Part shown: one piece after another, positions 32,304-40,635 of the stretch | Layout: every line of letters begins with the position of its first letter | Position numbering within the stretch: the stretch's first letter is position 1 | Assembly (NCBI RefSeq): GCF_005160265.1 | Contig: NZ_CP039865.1 | Location: forward strand, 372,001-436,000 | DNA: 64,000 nt | Direction: 5' to 3' | Source of the DNA: Phreatobacter aquaticus | GTDB taxonomy: Bacteria; Pseudomonadota; Alphaproteobacteria; Rhizobiales; Phreatobacteraceae | Program-made: the position numbers and the translations under genes | Notes under the pieces: model-generated | Told to the model about the DNA's origin: nothing | Databases searched by the model: none | What the model saw: the letters and a program-made list of their open reading frames with translations, nothing else

Positions 32304-33145
32304 TCGCCGCCCTTCGCCATACCGGCTGGATCCTGCGCGGCAATCCCGTGACCATGGTGGCCAGCATCGGAGCAGCGCTCCTGGTGCTGATCGCCATTCT
32401 CGGTCCCTGGATCGTGCCGTTCGATCCGACCGCGTCCGATGTGCCGAATTCCCTGCAGGGTCCGAGCGCCCGCCACTGGTTCGGCACCGACCAGCTCGGC
32501 CGCGACGTGTTCTCGCGGGTCGTCGTCTCGACCAGGCTCGACCTTGCCATCGCCGCCTCCGCCGTCACGCTGTCGTTTGCAATCGGCGCCATGGTCGGCG
32601 CCTTCTGCGGCTATATTGGCGGCGGGCTCGACCGCTGGGTCGGCCGCTTCGTCGATGTGCTGATGGCCTTCCCGCTCTTCGTGCTGGCCATGGCCATGGT
32701 GGCGGCGCTCGGCAACCGGGTGGAGAACATCGTCTACGCCACCGCCATCATCAATCTGCCGTTCTACATCCGCTTTGCCCGGGCGGAAGTGAACGTGCGC
32801 CGCAGCTCCGGCTGGGTGGAGGCCGCCCGCGCCTCCGGCAACAGCCATGTGCGCGTCGTGCTGCTGTTCCTCCTGCCCAACGTCCTGCCGGCCATGGCCG
32901 TGCAGATCTCGCTCAATCTCGGCTGGTCGATCCTCAATGCCGCCGGCCTCTCGTTCATCGGCCTCGGCGTCAAGCCGCCGACGCCTGAATGGGGCATCAT
33001 GGTCGCCGAGGGCGCCCGCTTCATCACCACCGGCAAATGGTGGCTGGTGGTCTTCCCCGGCTCCGCCCTGATGGTGGCGGTGCTATGCTTCAACCTCTTG
33101 GGCGACGGACTGCGCGACATCCTCGATCCCCGGATGCGCACATGA
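32300..33145 (+). CDS. Peptide-type ABC transporter permease (DppC-like)
   Basis: 281 residues. The DppC/OppC marker HWFGTDQLGRDVFSRVV follows the first helix, and the EAA motif reads EAARASGNSHVRVVLLFLLPNVLPAM. The periplasmic loop before helix 2 is standard. It overlaps the upstream permease and the downstream ATPase by 4 nt on each side, which fixes a fully coupled operon and stoichiometry. Confidence 0.92.
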   Translation: MIAALRHTGWILRGNPVTMVASIGAALLVLIAILGPWIVPFDPTASDVPNSLQGPSARHWFGTDQLGRDVFSRVVVSTRLDLAIAASAVTLSFAIGAMVGAFCGYIGGGLDRWVGRFVDVLMAFPLFVLAMAMVAALGNRVENIVYATAIINLPFYIRFARAEVNVRRSSGWVEAARASGNSHVRVVLLFLLPNVLPAMAVQISLNLGWSILNAAGLSFIGLGVKPPTPEWGIMVAEGARFITTGKWWLVVFPGSALMVAVLCFNLLGDGLRDILDPRMRT

Positions 33146-34821
33146 CAACGCCCCTGCTCGACATCCGCGACCTCCAGGTCGCGTTCTCGACCCGTCGCGG
33201 CATTGTCGAAGCGATCCGCGGCGTGTCGCTGTCGCTTGACGTGGGCGAGACGCTCGGCATCGTCGGCGAAAGCGGCTCCGGCAAATCGGTCACCGCCTAT
33301 TCGGTCATGCAGCTGCTCGATCGTGCCGGACGGGTCACCGGCGGCAAGATCACCTTCCGCGGCCAGGATATCACCTACGCCTCGCGCTCCGTGCTGCAGC
33401 CACTGCGCGGCGCGGCCATGTCGATGATCTTCCAGAATCCGCGGGCGGCGCTGAACCCCATCCGCCCGGTCGGACTTCAGATCGCCGACGTGCTGCGCGC
33501 CCATGGCGATATCTCGGCCAAGGAAGCACGCGAGAAGGCCCTGGCCTTGCTCGAGGCCGTGCTGATCCGCGATCCCGTCGCCAGGCTCGACGCCTATCCG
33601 CACGAGCTCTCGGGCGGCATGTGCCAGCGCGTCATGGTCGCCATGGCGATCGCCTGCGAGCCGAGCCTCTTGATCGCCGACGAGCCGACCACCGGCCTCG
33701 ACGTGACCACCCAGAAGACCGTCATGGACCTGCTCGCCGAGATCACCGAGCGGCGCGGCATGGCGATGATCCTGATCACCCATGACCTCGGCCTGGCCTC
33801 GCAATATTGCCGCCGCGTCGCGGTAATGGAGAAGGGCCTTCTGGTCGAGGAAGCCCCGCCCGAGAAGCTGTTCGGCGCACCGCAGCACGCCTATACCAAG
33901 CGGCTGGTCGCGGCCTCGCCCACCAAGACCTCCACGGTCGAAAGCCTTGTGCTGGAGAGTGACGAGGTTGTGGCCGTGCGCCCAGTCCAGCCTGTTACCG
34001 TCCGTTCGGGAGCGCCGATTCTCGAGGTCAAGAACCTCGTCAAGGAGTTCAGCGGCGACTTCCGCGCCGTCGATGACGTGTCCTTCACGCTCGGCCAGGG
34101 CGAGAGCCTCGGCCTCGTCGGCGAGAGCGGCTCGGGCAAGAGCACGATTTCCCGCCTCATCTGCCGCCTGCTCGACACCACAGCCGGCACGATCCGCTTC
34201 GACGGCGAGGATATCGGCTCGGTCCCGGCGGGACAGTTCCACCGCTCGCGATTCCGCAAGGACATCCAGATCGTCTTCCAGGACCACGGCGACAGCCTCA
34301 ACCCACGCTTCTCGACCTTCGACAGCATTGCCGATCCGCTGCGCCTGCTGCTCGGCATGGTGGATGGGGCCGATCTCCGCGCCAAGGTCGCGGACTGCGC
34401 GACCCGCGTCGGCCTGCCGCTGGAATTCCTCGACCGCTTCCCACACCAGCTCTCCGGTGGCCAGAAGGCGCGTGTCGGCATTGCCCGCGCCATCGCCGCC
34501 AATCCGCGCCTGCTCGTGCTGGACGAACCGACAGCCGCGCTCGACGTCTCGGTCCAGGCGGTTATCCTGCACCTGCTGGACAAACTTCGCCGCGAGACAG
34601 GCCTGTCCTATCTGTTCGTCAGTCACGACCTCAACGTCGTGCGCATGATGTGCGAGCGCACCATCGTGCTGCAGAAGGGCAAGATCGTCGAGGAAGGCCC
34701 GAGCGCAGCCCTGTTCGAGAAGCCGAAATCGGCCTATGCCGCCGAGCTCCTGGCGGCGATCCCGCATTTCGATCCGACCGGCGCCAATATGCGGCAACCC
34801 GCCCAGGTCCTGTCGGCCTGA
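33142..34821 (+). CDS. Fused dual ATPase subunit of the peptide-type ABC transporter (DppD-DppF-like)
   Basis: 559 residues with two complete nucleotide-binding domains. Domain 1 (about 1-265): GESGSGKSVTA Walker A, LSGGMCQR signature (M for the usual Q), LLIADEPTTGLD Walker B. Domain 2 (about 290-550): GESGSGKSTIS, LSGGQKARVG, LLVLDEPTAALD. In Dpp/Opp systems these are usually separate genes; the fusion is known from GsiA/YejF-type transporters. Domain 1's altered signature suggests asymmetric sites, which is inference. Starts in an ATGA overlap with the permease. Confidence 0.9.
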   Translation: MTTPLLDIRDLQVAFSTRRGIVEAIRGVSLSLDVGETLGIVGESGSGKSVTAYSVMQLLDRAGRVTGGKITFRGQDITYASRSVLQPLRGAAMSMIFQNPRAALNPIRPVGLQIADVLRAHGDISAKEAREKALALLEAVLIRDPVARLDAYPHELSGGMCQRVMVAMAIACEPSLLIADEPTTGLDVTTQKTVMDLLAEITERRGMAMILITHDLGLASQYCRRVAVMEKGLLVEEAPPEKLFGAPQHAYTKRLVAASPTKTSTVESLVLESDEVVAVRPVQPVTVRSGAPILEVKNLVKEFSGDFRAVDDVSFTLGQGESLGLVGESGSGKSTISRLICRLLDTTAGTIRFDGEDIGSVPAGQFHRSRFRKDIQIVFQDHGDSLNPRFSTFDSIADPLRLLLGMVDGADLRAKVADCATRVGLPLEFLDRFPHQLSGGQKARVGIARAIAANPRLLVLDEPTAALDVSVQAVILHLLDKLRRETGLSYLFVSHDLNVVRMMCERTIVLQKGKIVEEGPSAALFEKPKSAYAAELLAAIPHFDPTGANMRQPAQVLSA

Positions 34822-34837
34822 GCCGGACTGAGCACCG

Positions 34838-35620
34838 ATGCGCCGCTTTCCGCCCGAACGGATCGTCTGCCTGACAGAGGAGACGGTCGAGACGCTCTAT
34901 CTCCTCGGCGAGCAGGACCGGATCGTCGGCGTCTCCGGCTATGCGGTGCGCCCGCCGCGCGTCCGGCGGGAAAAGCCGCGCGTCTCGGCCTTCATCTCGG
35001 CCGATGTTCCGAAGATTCTGGCGCTCGAGCCTGATCTCGTCCTCTGCTTTTCCGATCTCCAGGCAACCATCGCCGCAGAGCTCGGCAAGGCCGGTGTCGC
35101 GGTCCACCTCTTCAACCAGCGCACCCTTGCTGGCATCCTCGCAATGATCCGCATGGTCGGTGCAATGGTCGGCGCAGGCGAGAAGGCCGACGCGCTGGCA
35201 CGCTCATACGAGGAACGCCTCGCGACGATCGCCATCGCGCGTTCCACGGGGCCAAAGCCGATCGTCTATTTCGAGGAATGGGACGATCCGCTGATCACCG
35301 GCATCGCCTGGGTCGGCGAACTGATCGAGATCGCAGGCGGCACGGATGCCTTCGCCGACCTCCGCCACGAACAGGCGGCGAAGGACCGGATCGTCACCCC
35401 GGATCAGGTTCTTGCCCGCAAGCCCGACCTGATCCTGGCATCCTGGTGCGGCAAGAAGGTCCGCCCCGAGCGCATCGCCGCGCGGCCCGGCTGGCACGCC
35501 ATGCCGGCCGTCGCCAAGGACCGCATCGTCGAGATCAAGTCACCGCTCATCCTGCAGCCGGGCCCGGCGGCGCTCACCGACGGGCTCGACGCGATCATCG
35601 CGGCGATGGACGCGGTCTAG
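34838..35620 (+). CDS. BtuF-like cobalamin/siderophore-binding fold protein without signal peptide
   Basis: 260 residues of the periplasmic-binding-protein type III fold (IVCLTEETVETLYLLGEQDRIVGVSGY; ILALEPDLVLCFSDLQ; ELIEIAGGTDAF), as in BtuF and Fe-siderophore receptors. The N-terminus, MRRFPPERIVCL, has no hydrophobic signal, so the protein appears cytoplasmic. It follows the fused ATPase by 16 nt and is probably the last gene of the ABC operon although it belongs to a different binding-protein class. Signal-less BtuF-like proteins recur in proteobacteria with unknown role. An upstream start with a signal is excluded by the adjacent gene. Confidence 0.8.
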   Translation: MRRFPPERIVCLTEETVETLYLLGEQDRIVGVSGYAVRPPRVRREKPRVSAFISADVPKILALEPDLVLCFSDLQATIAAELGKAGVAVHLFNQRTLAGILAMIRMVGAMVGAGEKADALARSYEERLATIAIARSTGPKPIVYFEEWDDPLITGIAWVGELIEIAGGTDAFADLRHEQAAKDRIVTPDQVLARKPDLILASWCGKKVRPERIAARPGWHAMPAVAKDRIVEIKSPLILQPGPAALTDGLDAIIAAMDAV

Positions 35621-35626
35621 ACGGCC

Positions 35627-36778
35627 TCAGGCCGCCGAGACCAGCTGGCCGTACTCGGCCACCTTGCTCAGATGATGGTCGGCATCGCCGAACAGCGTGT
35701 CGATCATGGTCAGCCGCTTGAAATAATGACCGCCCTTGTACTCCATCGTCATGGCAATGCCGCCATGGAGCTGGACCGCCTGCTGGCCGATGAACTTCGC
35801 CGACCGGCCGATCTGCACCTTGGCGGCCGAGGCCATGGCCTGCCGCTCAGCGACATCCTCGGTCTCGGACGTCATGGCAGCCAGCATGGCCATGGAGCGT
35901 GCCTGCTCGAGCGCCACGAACATCTCGGCGGCGCGGTGCTGCAGCGCCTGGAACGAGCCGATATTGATGCCGAACTGCTTGCGCTGCTTCAGGTAGTCGA
36001 CGGTCAGGTTGTGCAGCTCTTCCATCGCGCCGAGCGCTTCGGCCGACAGGGCCGCGATCGCCTCGTCCGCCACGCGCTCGACCACGGCGAGACCGCCGGC
36101 CGGATCGCCGATCACAGCCTCCGGGCCGACGCGCACGCCGGTAAGTGTGATCTCGGCGACATGGGTGCCGTCCTGGGTCGCGGTGTCGCGACGGGTGACG
36201 CCCGGTGCATCGCCCGGAACCAGGAACAGGCCGATGCCGGCCTTGTCGCGGCGCGCGCCTGAGGTGCGGGCCGTCACGATGATCTTGTCGGCGGTGGCGC
36301 CATTGACCACCACGGACTTCTCGCCGTCGAGCACCCAGGACGATCCGTCCTTCTTCGCCGTCGTCTGGACATCGAACAGGTCATAGCGCGAGAAGCGCTC
36401 GGTGGTGGCGAGCGCCAGCGTCAGTGAGCCCTCGGCGATCGCCGGGATAAGAGCCGCCTTCTGCTCAGCCGATCCGGCATGGCGCAGCACGCCGCCGCCG
36501 AGGATGACGGTCGCCAGATAGGGCTCGAGCACCAGCGCCTTGCCGAACTGCTCCATGACCAGCATGGTTTCGACCGCGCCGCCGCCAAAGCCGCCATCGG
36601 CTTCCGAGAAGGGCAGGCCAAGCAGGCCGAGTTCGGCGAATTTGCCCCAGACCTCCTTGCTGAAACCGCCGGCCTGGGCCGCGAAGCGCTTGCGGCTGTC
36701 GAAATCATAGGTGTCGGTCAGGAAGCTCGCGATCGAGTCCTTGAGGAGCTGCTGTTCTTCGGTCAGGTCGAAATCCAT
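35627..36778 (-). CDS. Acyl-CoA dehydrogenase family protein
   Basis: 383 residues, FAD-dependent. N-terminal helical domain (DFDLTEEQQLLKDSIASFL), middle beta-barrel with LALATTERFSRYDL, and C-terminal four-helix bundle containing VDYLKQRKQFGINIGSFQALQHRAAEM and LHGGIAMTMEYKGGHYFKRL. It likely pairs with the second dehydrogenase downstream as a heteromeric enzyme, as in steroid side-chain or cyclohexane carboxylate pathways. Separated from it by 240 nt of repeats. Converges on the BtuF-like gene with 6 nt between stops. Confidence 0.9.
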   Translation of the reverse strand: MDFDLTEEQQLLKDSIASFLTDTYDFDSRKRFAAQAGGFSKEVWGKFAELGLLGLPFSEADGGFGGGAVETMLVMEQFGKALVLEPYLATVILGGGVLRHAGSAEQKAALIPAIAEGSLTLALATTERFSRYDLFDVQTTAKKDGSSWVLDGEKSVVVNGATADKIIVTARTSGARRDKAGIGLFLVPGDAPGVTRRDTATQDGTHVAEITLTGVRVGPEAVIGDPAGGLAVVERVADEAIAALSAEALGAMEELHNLTVDYLKQRKQFGINIGSFQALQHRAAEMFVALEQARSMAMLAAMTSETEDVAERQAMASAAKVQIGRSAKFIGQQAVQLHGGIAMTMEYKGGHYFKRLTMIDTLFGDADHHLSKVAEYGQLVSAA

Positions 36779-36835
36779 GGGGATACCTGCTGGGTCTTTC
36801 AGAGAGGCCGGATGGTGCTCTGCTTTGCGGCGTCG

Positions 36836-36980
36836 TCCTTCGAGGCTCGCTTCGCTCGCACCTCAGGATGAGGGATGGGAAGTACTGTGCCTATGCTCGA
36901 CGGGATGATCCCGCCCCTCCTGAGGCGGGCTCCCTCCACACCTCATCCTGAGGTGCGAGCGCGAGCGAGCCTCGAAGGAT
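36836..36980. repeat. Dispersed palindromic element, family A (copy 2)
   Basis: Inverted half-elements at 36836-36873 (TCCTTCGAGGCTCGC...CCTCAGGATGAGG) and 36941-36980 (CCTCATCCTGAGGTGCGAGC...CCTCGAAGGAT), enclosing 67 bp. Same family as 19077-19207, with matching outer sequence and a slightly different GC core. It sits between the two minus-strand acyl-CoA dehydrogenase genes. Confidence 0.85.
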
Positions 36981-37011
36981 CGTTGCCAGGAACCAGGTCC
37001 CGGCAACGATC
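36978..37011 (-). terminator. Perfect 10-bp inverted repeat downstream of the second acyl-CoA dehydrogenase
   Basis: Arms GATCGTTGCC and GGCAACGATC with a 14-nt spacer, 8 nt past the stop of the minus-strand dehydrogenase at 37019 and abutting the palindromic element. May stabilise or end that transcript; no T-run follows. Confidence 0.45.
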
Positions 37012-37018
37012 GGAGCAC

Positions 37019-38218
37019 TCAAAGCCCCAGCACCGCCTTGGCGATGATGTTCTTCTGGATCTCGTTCGAGCCACCGTAGATCGACACCTTGCGGACGTTG
37101 AAATAGGTCGGCGCGATGGTCTGCGCCCATTCCGGTCCGATCGGCGGATGGTTCGAGCCATGATCGTCCTCCGGCGCATAGGGCGCCGAATGCGGGCCGA
37201 TCACTTCCATCAGCAGTTCGGTCGTTGCCTGCTGCAGCTCGGACCCCTTGATCTTGAGAACCGACGACGCCGGATCCGGCTTGCCCTTCTCGCGCTTGGC
37301 CTCACCGGCGATCACGCGCAGCTGCGTGATCTCCAGCGCCTTCAGCTCGATCTCGACCGCCGCGATCTTCTCGCGGAACCGGATGTCCTCGATCATGGGC
37401 TTACCGCCGCGCTGCTCCACCGCCGCCATTTCCTTGATCTTGCGGATGCGCTGCTTCGAGATGCCGACACGGGCAATGCCGGTGCGCTCGTTGCCGAGCA
37501 GGAACTTGGCATAGTCCCAGCCCTTGTTTTCCTGGCCCACCAGGTTCTCGACCGGCACCTTCACGTCGTCGAAGAACACCTCGTTGACCTCATGGCCGCC
37601 GTCGATCGTCTGGATCGGCTTGACCGTGATGCCCGGCGTCTTCATGTCGACCAGAATGAACGAAATGCCCTCCTGCTTCTTCACGGTCGCATCGGTCCGC
37701 GCGAGCACGAAGATCCAGTCGGCATGCTGGCCGAGCGTCGTCCAGGTCTTCTGGCCGTTGATGATGTAGTGGTCGCCCACCCGCTCCGCCTTCGTCTTGA
37801 GGCCCGCGAGATCGGAACCGGCGCCAGGCTCCGAGAAGCCCTGGCACCACCAGTCGTCGAGATTGGCGATGCGTGGCAGGAACTGCTTCTTCTGCGCCTC
37901 GTTGCCGAACGTGTAGATGACCGGCCCGACCATACTCGTACCGAAGGCGAGCGGCGGCGGCGACGGCGCCATCATCATCTCCTCGAGGAAGATGTACTGC
38001 TTCACCGCATTCCAGCCGGTTCCGCCATAGGTGACCGGCCAGTGCGCCACGCCCCAGCCCTTGGCATTCAGCGCGCGCTGCCAGAACACGATCTCGTCGC
38101 GGTTCGGATGGTGGCCCGCAGCGAGCTTGTCGCGCAGCGTCTGCGGCAGGGTCTTGTCGATGAAGGCGCGAACCTCCTTGCGGAAGGCAAGTTCGTCGTC
38201 GGTGAACTTCAGTTCCAT
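37019..38218 (-). CDS. Acyl-CoA dehydrogenase family protein
   Basis: 399 residues. Motifs include WCQGFSEPGAGSDLAGL (flavin and substrate contact), GQKTWTTLGQHADW, FFDDVKVPVENLVGQENKGW and the C-terminal VSIYGGSNEIQKNIIAKAVLGL. This is the larger-subunit type often paired with a shorter partner like the one at 35627-36778. GGGAGGA precedes ATG 38218; the longer frame to 38356 has no support. First gene of the two-gene minus-strand set. Substrate unknown: probably an acyl-CoA of a branched or cyclic acid. Confidence 0.9.
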   Translation of the reverse strand: MELKFTDDELAFRKEVRAFIDKTLPQTLRDKLAAGHHPNRDEIVFWQRALNAKGWGVAHWPVTYGGTGWNAVKQYIFLEEMMMAPSPPPLAFGTSMVGPVIYTFGNEAQKKQFLPRIANLDDWWCQGFSEPGAGSDLAGLKTKAERVGDHYIINGQKTWTTLGQHADWIFVLARTDATVKKQEGISFILVDMKTPGITVKPIQTIDGGHEVNEVFFDDVKVPVENLVGQENKGWDYAKFLLGNERTGIARVGISKQRIRKIKEMAAVEQRGGKPMIEDIRFREKIAAVEIELKALEITQLRVIAGEAKREKGKPDPASSVLKIKGSELQQATTELLMEVIGPHSAPYAPEDDHGSNHPPIGPEWAQTIAPTYFNVRKVSIYGGSNEIQKNIIAKAVLGL

Positions 38219-38482
38219 GCATCGTCCTCCCATGGACATAGGGCCGGTGCCACCGGGGTTGGCTGCTGCAGAGATCAGCAACATACCGATGGGAATGTTC
38301 TTAGGAGCGCATTCAATCCGCATGCGCGGCCGGTGGCAACAGAAACGTCGCCGCATCCACCATCGCCCGATGGGCCGAGGCTGTGGCGCATGGCAGGCCG
38401 CATCGGAATTGCCGGTGCCCGGCGCCAGCGTCCGTGCCAGATTGCGCGTCCTGAATTGTCCTCACCTCCCCGGAACGTTCCC
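38219..38482. other. Divergent intergenic region
   Basis: 264 bp between the divergent acyl-CoA dehydrogenase and SDR genes. A long plus-strand open frame crosses it, but codon use and lack of any family match argue against coding. Expected to contain both promoters; no clear operator was recognised. Confidence 0.4.
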
Positions 38483-39238
38483 ATGACCTTCGATTTCACC
38501 GGCAAGTCCGTCATCGTCGCCGGCGGCAGCCGCGGCATCGGCCGCTCCATCGCCCTCGGTTTTGCCCAGGCCGGCGCCCATGTCTCGATCTGCGCGCGCG
38601 GCGCGGCCGGACTGGAAGCCACCGCAGCCGAACTGAAGGCCTTCGGGCACAAGGTGCACTTCGCGCCCTGCAATCTCGGCAGCGCCACTGATATCGCCGC
38701 CTATATCCCCGCCGCGGCGGCGGCTCTCGGCGGCATCGACGTTCTCGTCAACAATGCCTCCGGCTTCGGCATGGGCGATAGCGACGAAGGTTGGGACGCC
38801 GGCACCAGCGTCGACGTGATGGCGACTGTGCGCGCCAGCCGCGCGGCGCTGCCCTGGCTCGAAAAGGCCAAGGGCGCCTCGATCGTCAACATTTCCTCGA
38901 TCTCCGGCCTGCGCCCATCGCTGCGCACGCCCGCTTATGGCGCCGTCAAGGCCGCCGTCATCCACTACACGACGTCCCAGGCCGCGGCCCTGTCGAAGAA
39001 GGGCATCCGCGTCAACTGCGTCGCGCCCGGCTCGATCGAGTTCCCCGGTGGCACCTGGGAAGCCCGCAAGACCGCCGATCCCGCGCTCTACAACCGGGTT
39101 CTCAGCGCGATCCCGTTCGACCGTCTCGGCGCGCCCGAAGAAATCGCCAATGTCGTCATGTTCCTGGCATCGCCGCTGGCGAGCTGGGTAACGGCCCAGA
39201 CCATCGCCGTCGACGGCGGCCAGTTGCTCGGCGTCTGA
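38483..39238 (+). CDS. Short-chain dehydrogenase/reductase
   Basis: 251 residues of classical SDR: VAGGSRGIG cofactor site, NNASGFG (NAG), NISSISGLRPS, TPAYGAVKAAVIHYT (YxxxK) and the C-terminal AVDGGQLLG. ATG 38483 begins directly at the conserved first strand; a much longer in-frame extension to 36875 runs over repeats and opposite-strand genes and is not real. Basic residues after GG(S)RG favour NADP(H). Divergent from the acyl-CoA dehydrogenases; substrate unknown. Confidence 0.88.
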   Translation: MTFDFTGKSVIVAGGSRGIGRSIALGFAQAGAHVSICARGAAGLEATAAELKAFGHKVHFAPCNLGSATDIAAYIPAAAAALGGIDVLVNNASGFGMGDSDEGWDAGTSVDVMATVRASRAALPWLEKAKGASIVNISSISGLRPSLRTPAYGAVKAAVIHYTTSQAAALSKKGIRVNCVAPGSIEFPGGTWEARKTADPALYNRVLSAIPFDRLGAPEEIANVVMFLASPLASWVTAQTIAVDGGQLLGV

Positions 39239-39351
39239 AAGCCCAACTCCACGCCTATGTGACTTTTCCAGTAACCGTGTCCGGGTTAGAAGACGCTCTG
39301 GCTGACCGGCGTCTTCCCCCCTCAAGACGCGGCTGCCGGACGGAGTCTGTG

Positions 39352-40524
39352 GTGGCGTTCAATCGTGCCGTGAAATGGCTGGGGCTGGCTGTCATCGTGC
39401 TGGCGCTCGGCGCCTGCAACAGCGTCTCGTCCCGGGCGCCATTCTCGCCGGACCAGGTGAACAGGGCGGGCATCGAGGGCTTTCGCGACATCCGCCTCTG
39501 GGCGGATGCGCCGGCCAGCGTCTTTCGCGGCGAAATCGCCGAGCAAGAGCGCCAGGAGCGCGCAGCCGCCGGCGGGCGTCCGAGGGACCGCATTTTCCAT
39601 GTGCTGGCGCTGTCAGGCGGCGCCGATGACGGCGCCTATGGCGCGGGCTTTCTTGCCGGCTGGACCGCTCGCGGCGATCGCCCGCAATTCGACCTGGTGA
39701 GCGGCGTCTCGACCGGCGCGCTCATCGCCCCGCTCGCCTTCCTCGGCCCCTCCCGCGACCAGGACCTCAAGCGGGCCTATACCGAGATTGACGCATCGCA
39801 GGTCTTTGAGTTCCGCGGCCTCGCCGGCCTGCTCGGCGACGGGCTCGCATCCACCGCCCCGCTGCGCAAGATGGTGGCGGGCTATATCGACGAGCGGCTG
39901 CTGGCCGAGGTCGCGGCCGAACACCGCAAGGGCCGGCGGCTGATCGCCATCACGACCAATCTGGACGCCCAGCGCCCGGTGCTCTGGAATCTCGGCGCCA
40001 TCGCCGCATCAGGCGACCCACGCGCGCTCAACCTGTTCCGCGACGTGGTCATCGCCTCGGCCTCCGTGCCCGGCGTCTTCGAGCCGGTCCTGCTGGAAGC
40101 AGTCGTCGATGGCCAGCGCATCCGCGAGATGCATGTCGATGGCGGCACCATGGCCAATACCTTCGCCATGCCCTGGACGATGTATAACGGCCGCCTCGGC
40201 CGCGAGGGTCGCCGCCTGCAACTGAACGTCATCGCCAACGGACGCGTCGATCCGGAATTCCAGATGGTGCCGGAATCGACCCTGCGCATCGGCGCCCGCG
40301 CCATGCAGACACTGATGAAGGCCCACAATCAGGCAACGCTGCGCGAAATCCGTCGCCTCGCCGATTCCAATGGCGGCCAGTTCCAGCTCACCTCGATCGA
40401 ACGCGACTTCACCGTGCCCTACGATAAGCCGTTCCAGCGGCCCTACATGAACGCGCTCTATGCCTATGGGTTTGAGCGCGGGCGGCTGGGCAATGCATGG
40501 CGGAGCTCCGTGCAGAACTGGTAA
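39352..40524 (+). CDS. Patatin-like phospholipase lipoprotein, GTG start
   Basis: About 390 residues. An N-terminal lipoprotein signal (VKWLGLAVIVLALGAC; lipobox LGAC) is followed by a patatin domain: oxyanion loop LALSGGADDGAYGAGF, nucleophile GVSTGAL and the dyad Asp in HVDGGTMAN. It would be a membrane-anchored acyl hydrolase/phospholipase in the envelope. No ATG precedes the signal; two adjacent GTGs at 39349 and 39352 are available and the GGAG site 6 nt before 39352 decides for that one. Not evidently in an operon. Confidence 0.82.
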   Translation: MAFNRAVKWLGLAVIVLALGACNSVSSRAPFSPDQVNRAGIEGFRDIRLWADAPASVFRGEIAEQERQERAAAGGRPRDRIFHVLALSGGADDGAYGAGFLAGWTARGDRPQFDLVSGVSTGALIAPLAFLGPSRDQDLKRAYTEIDASQVFEFRGLAGLLGDGLASTAPLRKMVAGYIDERLLAEVAAEHRKGRRLIAITTNLDAQRPVLWNLGAIAASGDPRALNLFRDVVIASASVPGVFEPVLLEAVVDGQRIREMHVDGGTMANTFAMPWTMYNGRLGREGRRLQLNVIANGRVDPEFQMVPESTLRIGARAMQTLMKAHNQATLREIRRLADSNGGQFQLTSIERDFTVPYDKPFQRPYMNALYAYGFERGRLGNAWRSSVQNW

Positions 40525-40541
40525 GGCATTGAAACGCAAGA

Positions 40542-40571
40542 GTTATACTATTTTTGCGAAAATAGTATAAC
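40542..40571. promoter_or_regulatory. Imperfect 30-bp palindrome, operator copy 1
   Basis: Half-site GTTATACTATTTTTG and its inverse match at 14 of 15 positions. Its sequence is nearly the same as the perfect palindrome 57 bp further on (centre to centre), so both are probably bound by the same dimeric protein. Very AT-rich in an otherwise GC-rich region. Confidence 0.7.
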
Positions 40572-40599
40572 TAGTCATTGGCGGATCGACTAGCCCGCG

Positions 40600-40627
40600 T
40601 TATACTATTTTCGCGAAAATAGTATAA
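40600..40627. promoter_or_regulatory. Perfect 28-bp palindrome, operator copy 2, overlapping a -10 box
   Basis: Half-site TTATACTATTTTCG repeated inverted without mismatch. Its right end makes a consensus TATAAT at 40623-40628, 7 nt before ATG 40636. A bound regulator would cover the promoter, so repression is the simplest reading. Confidence 0.75.
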
Positions 40628-40635
40628 TGGCGTCA

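Noticed and set aside
32764-34797. 677-residue minus-strand frame opposite the fused ATPase
   Set aside because: Antisense to two intact ABC ATPase domains with correct motifs.
36875-38482. N-terminal two thirds of a 787-residue plus-strand frame in front of the SDR
   Set aside because: Runs across a palindromic repeat and antisense to an acyl-CoA dehydrogenase; the SDR family begins exactly at ATG 38483.
40542-40627. Insertion-sequence terminal inverted repeats
   Set aside because: The two palindromes are each self-complementary, 57 bp apart, with no transposase between or around them.
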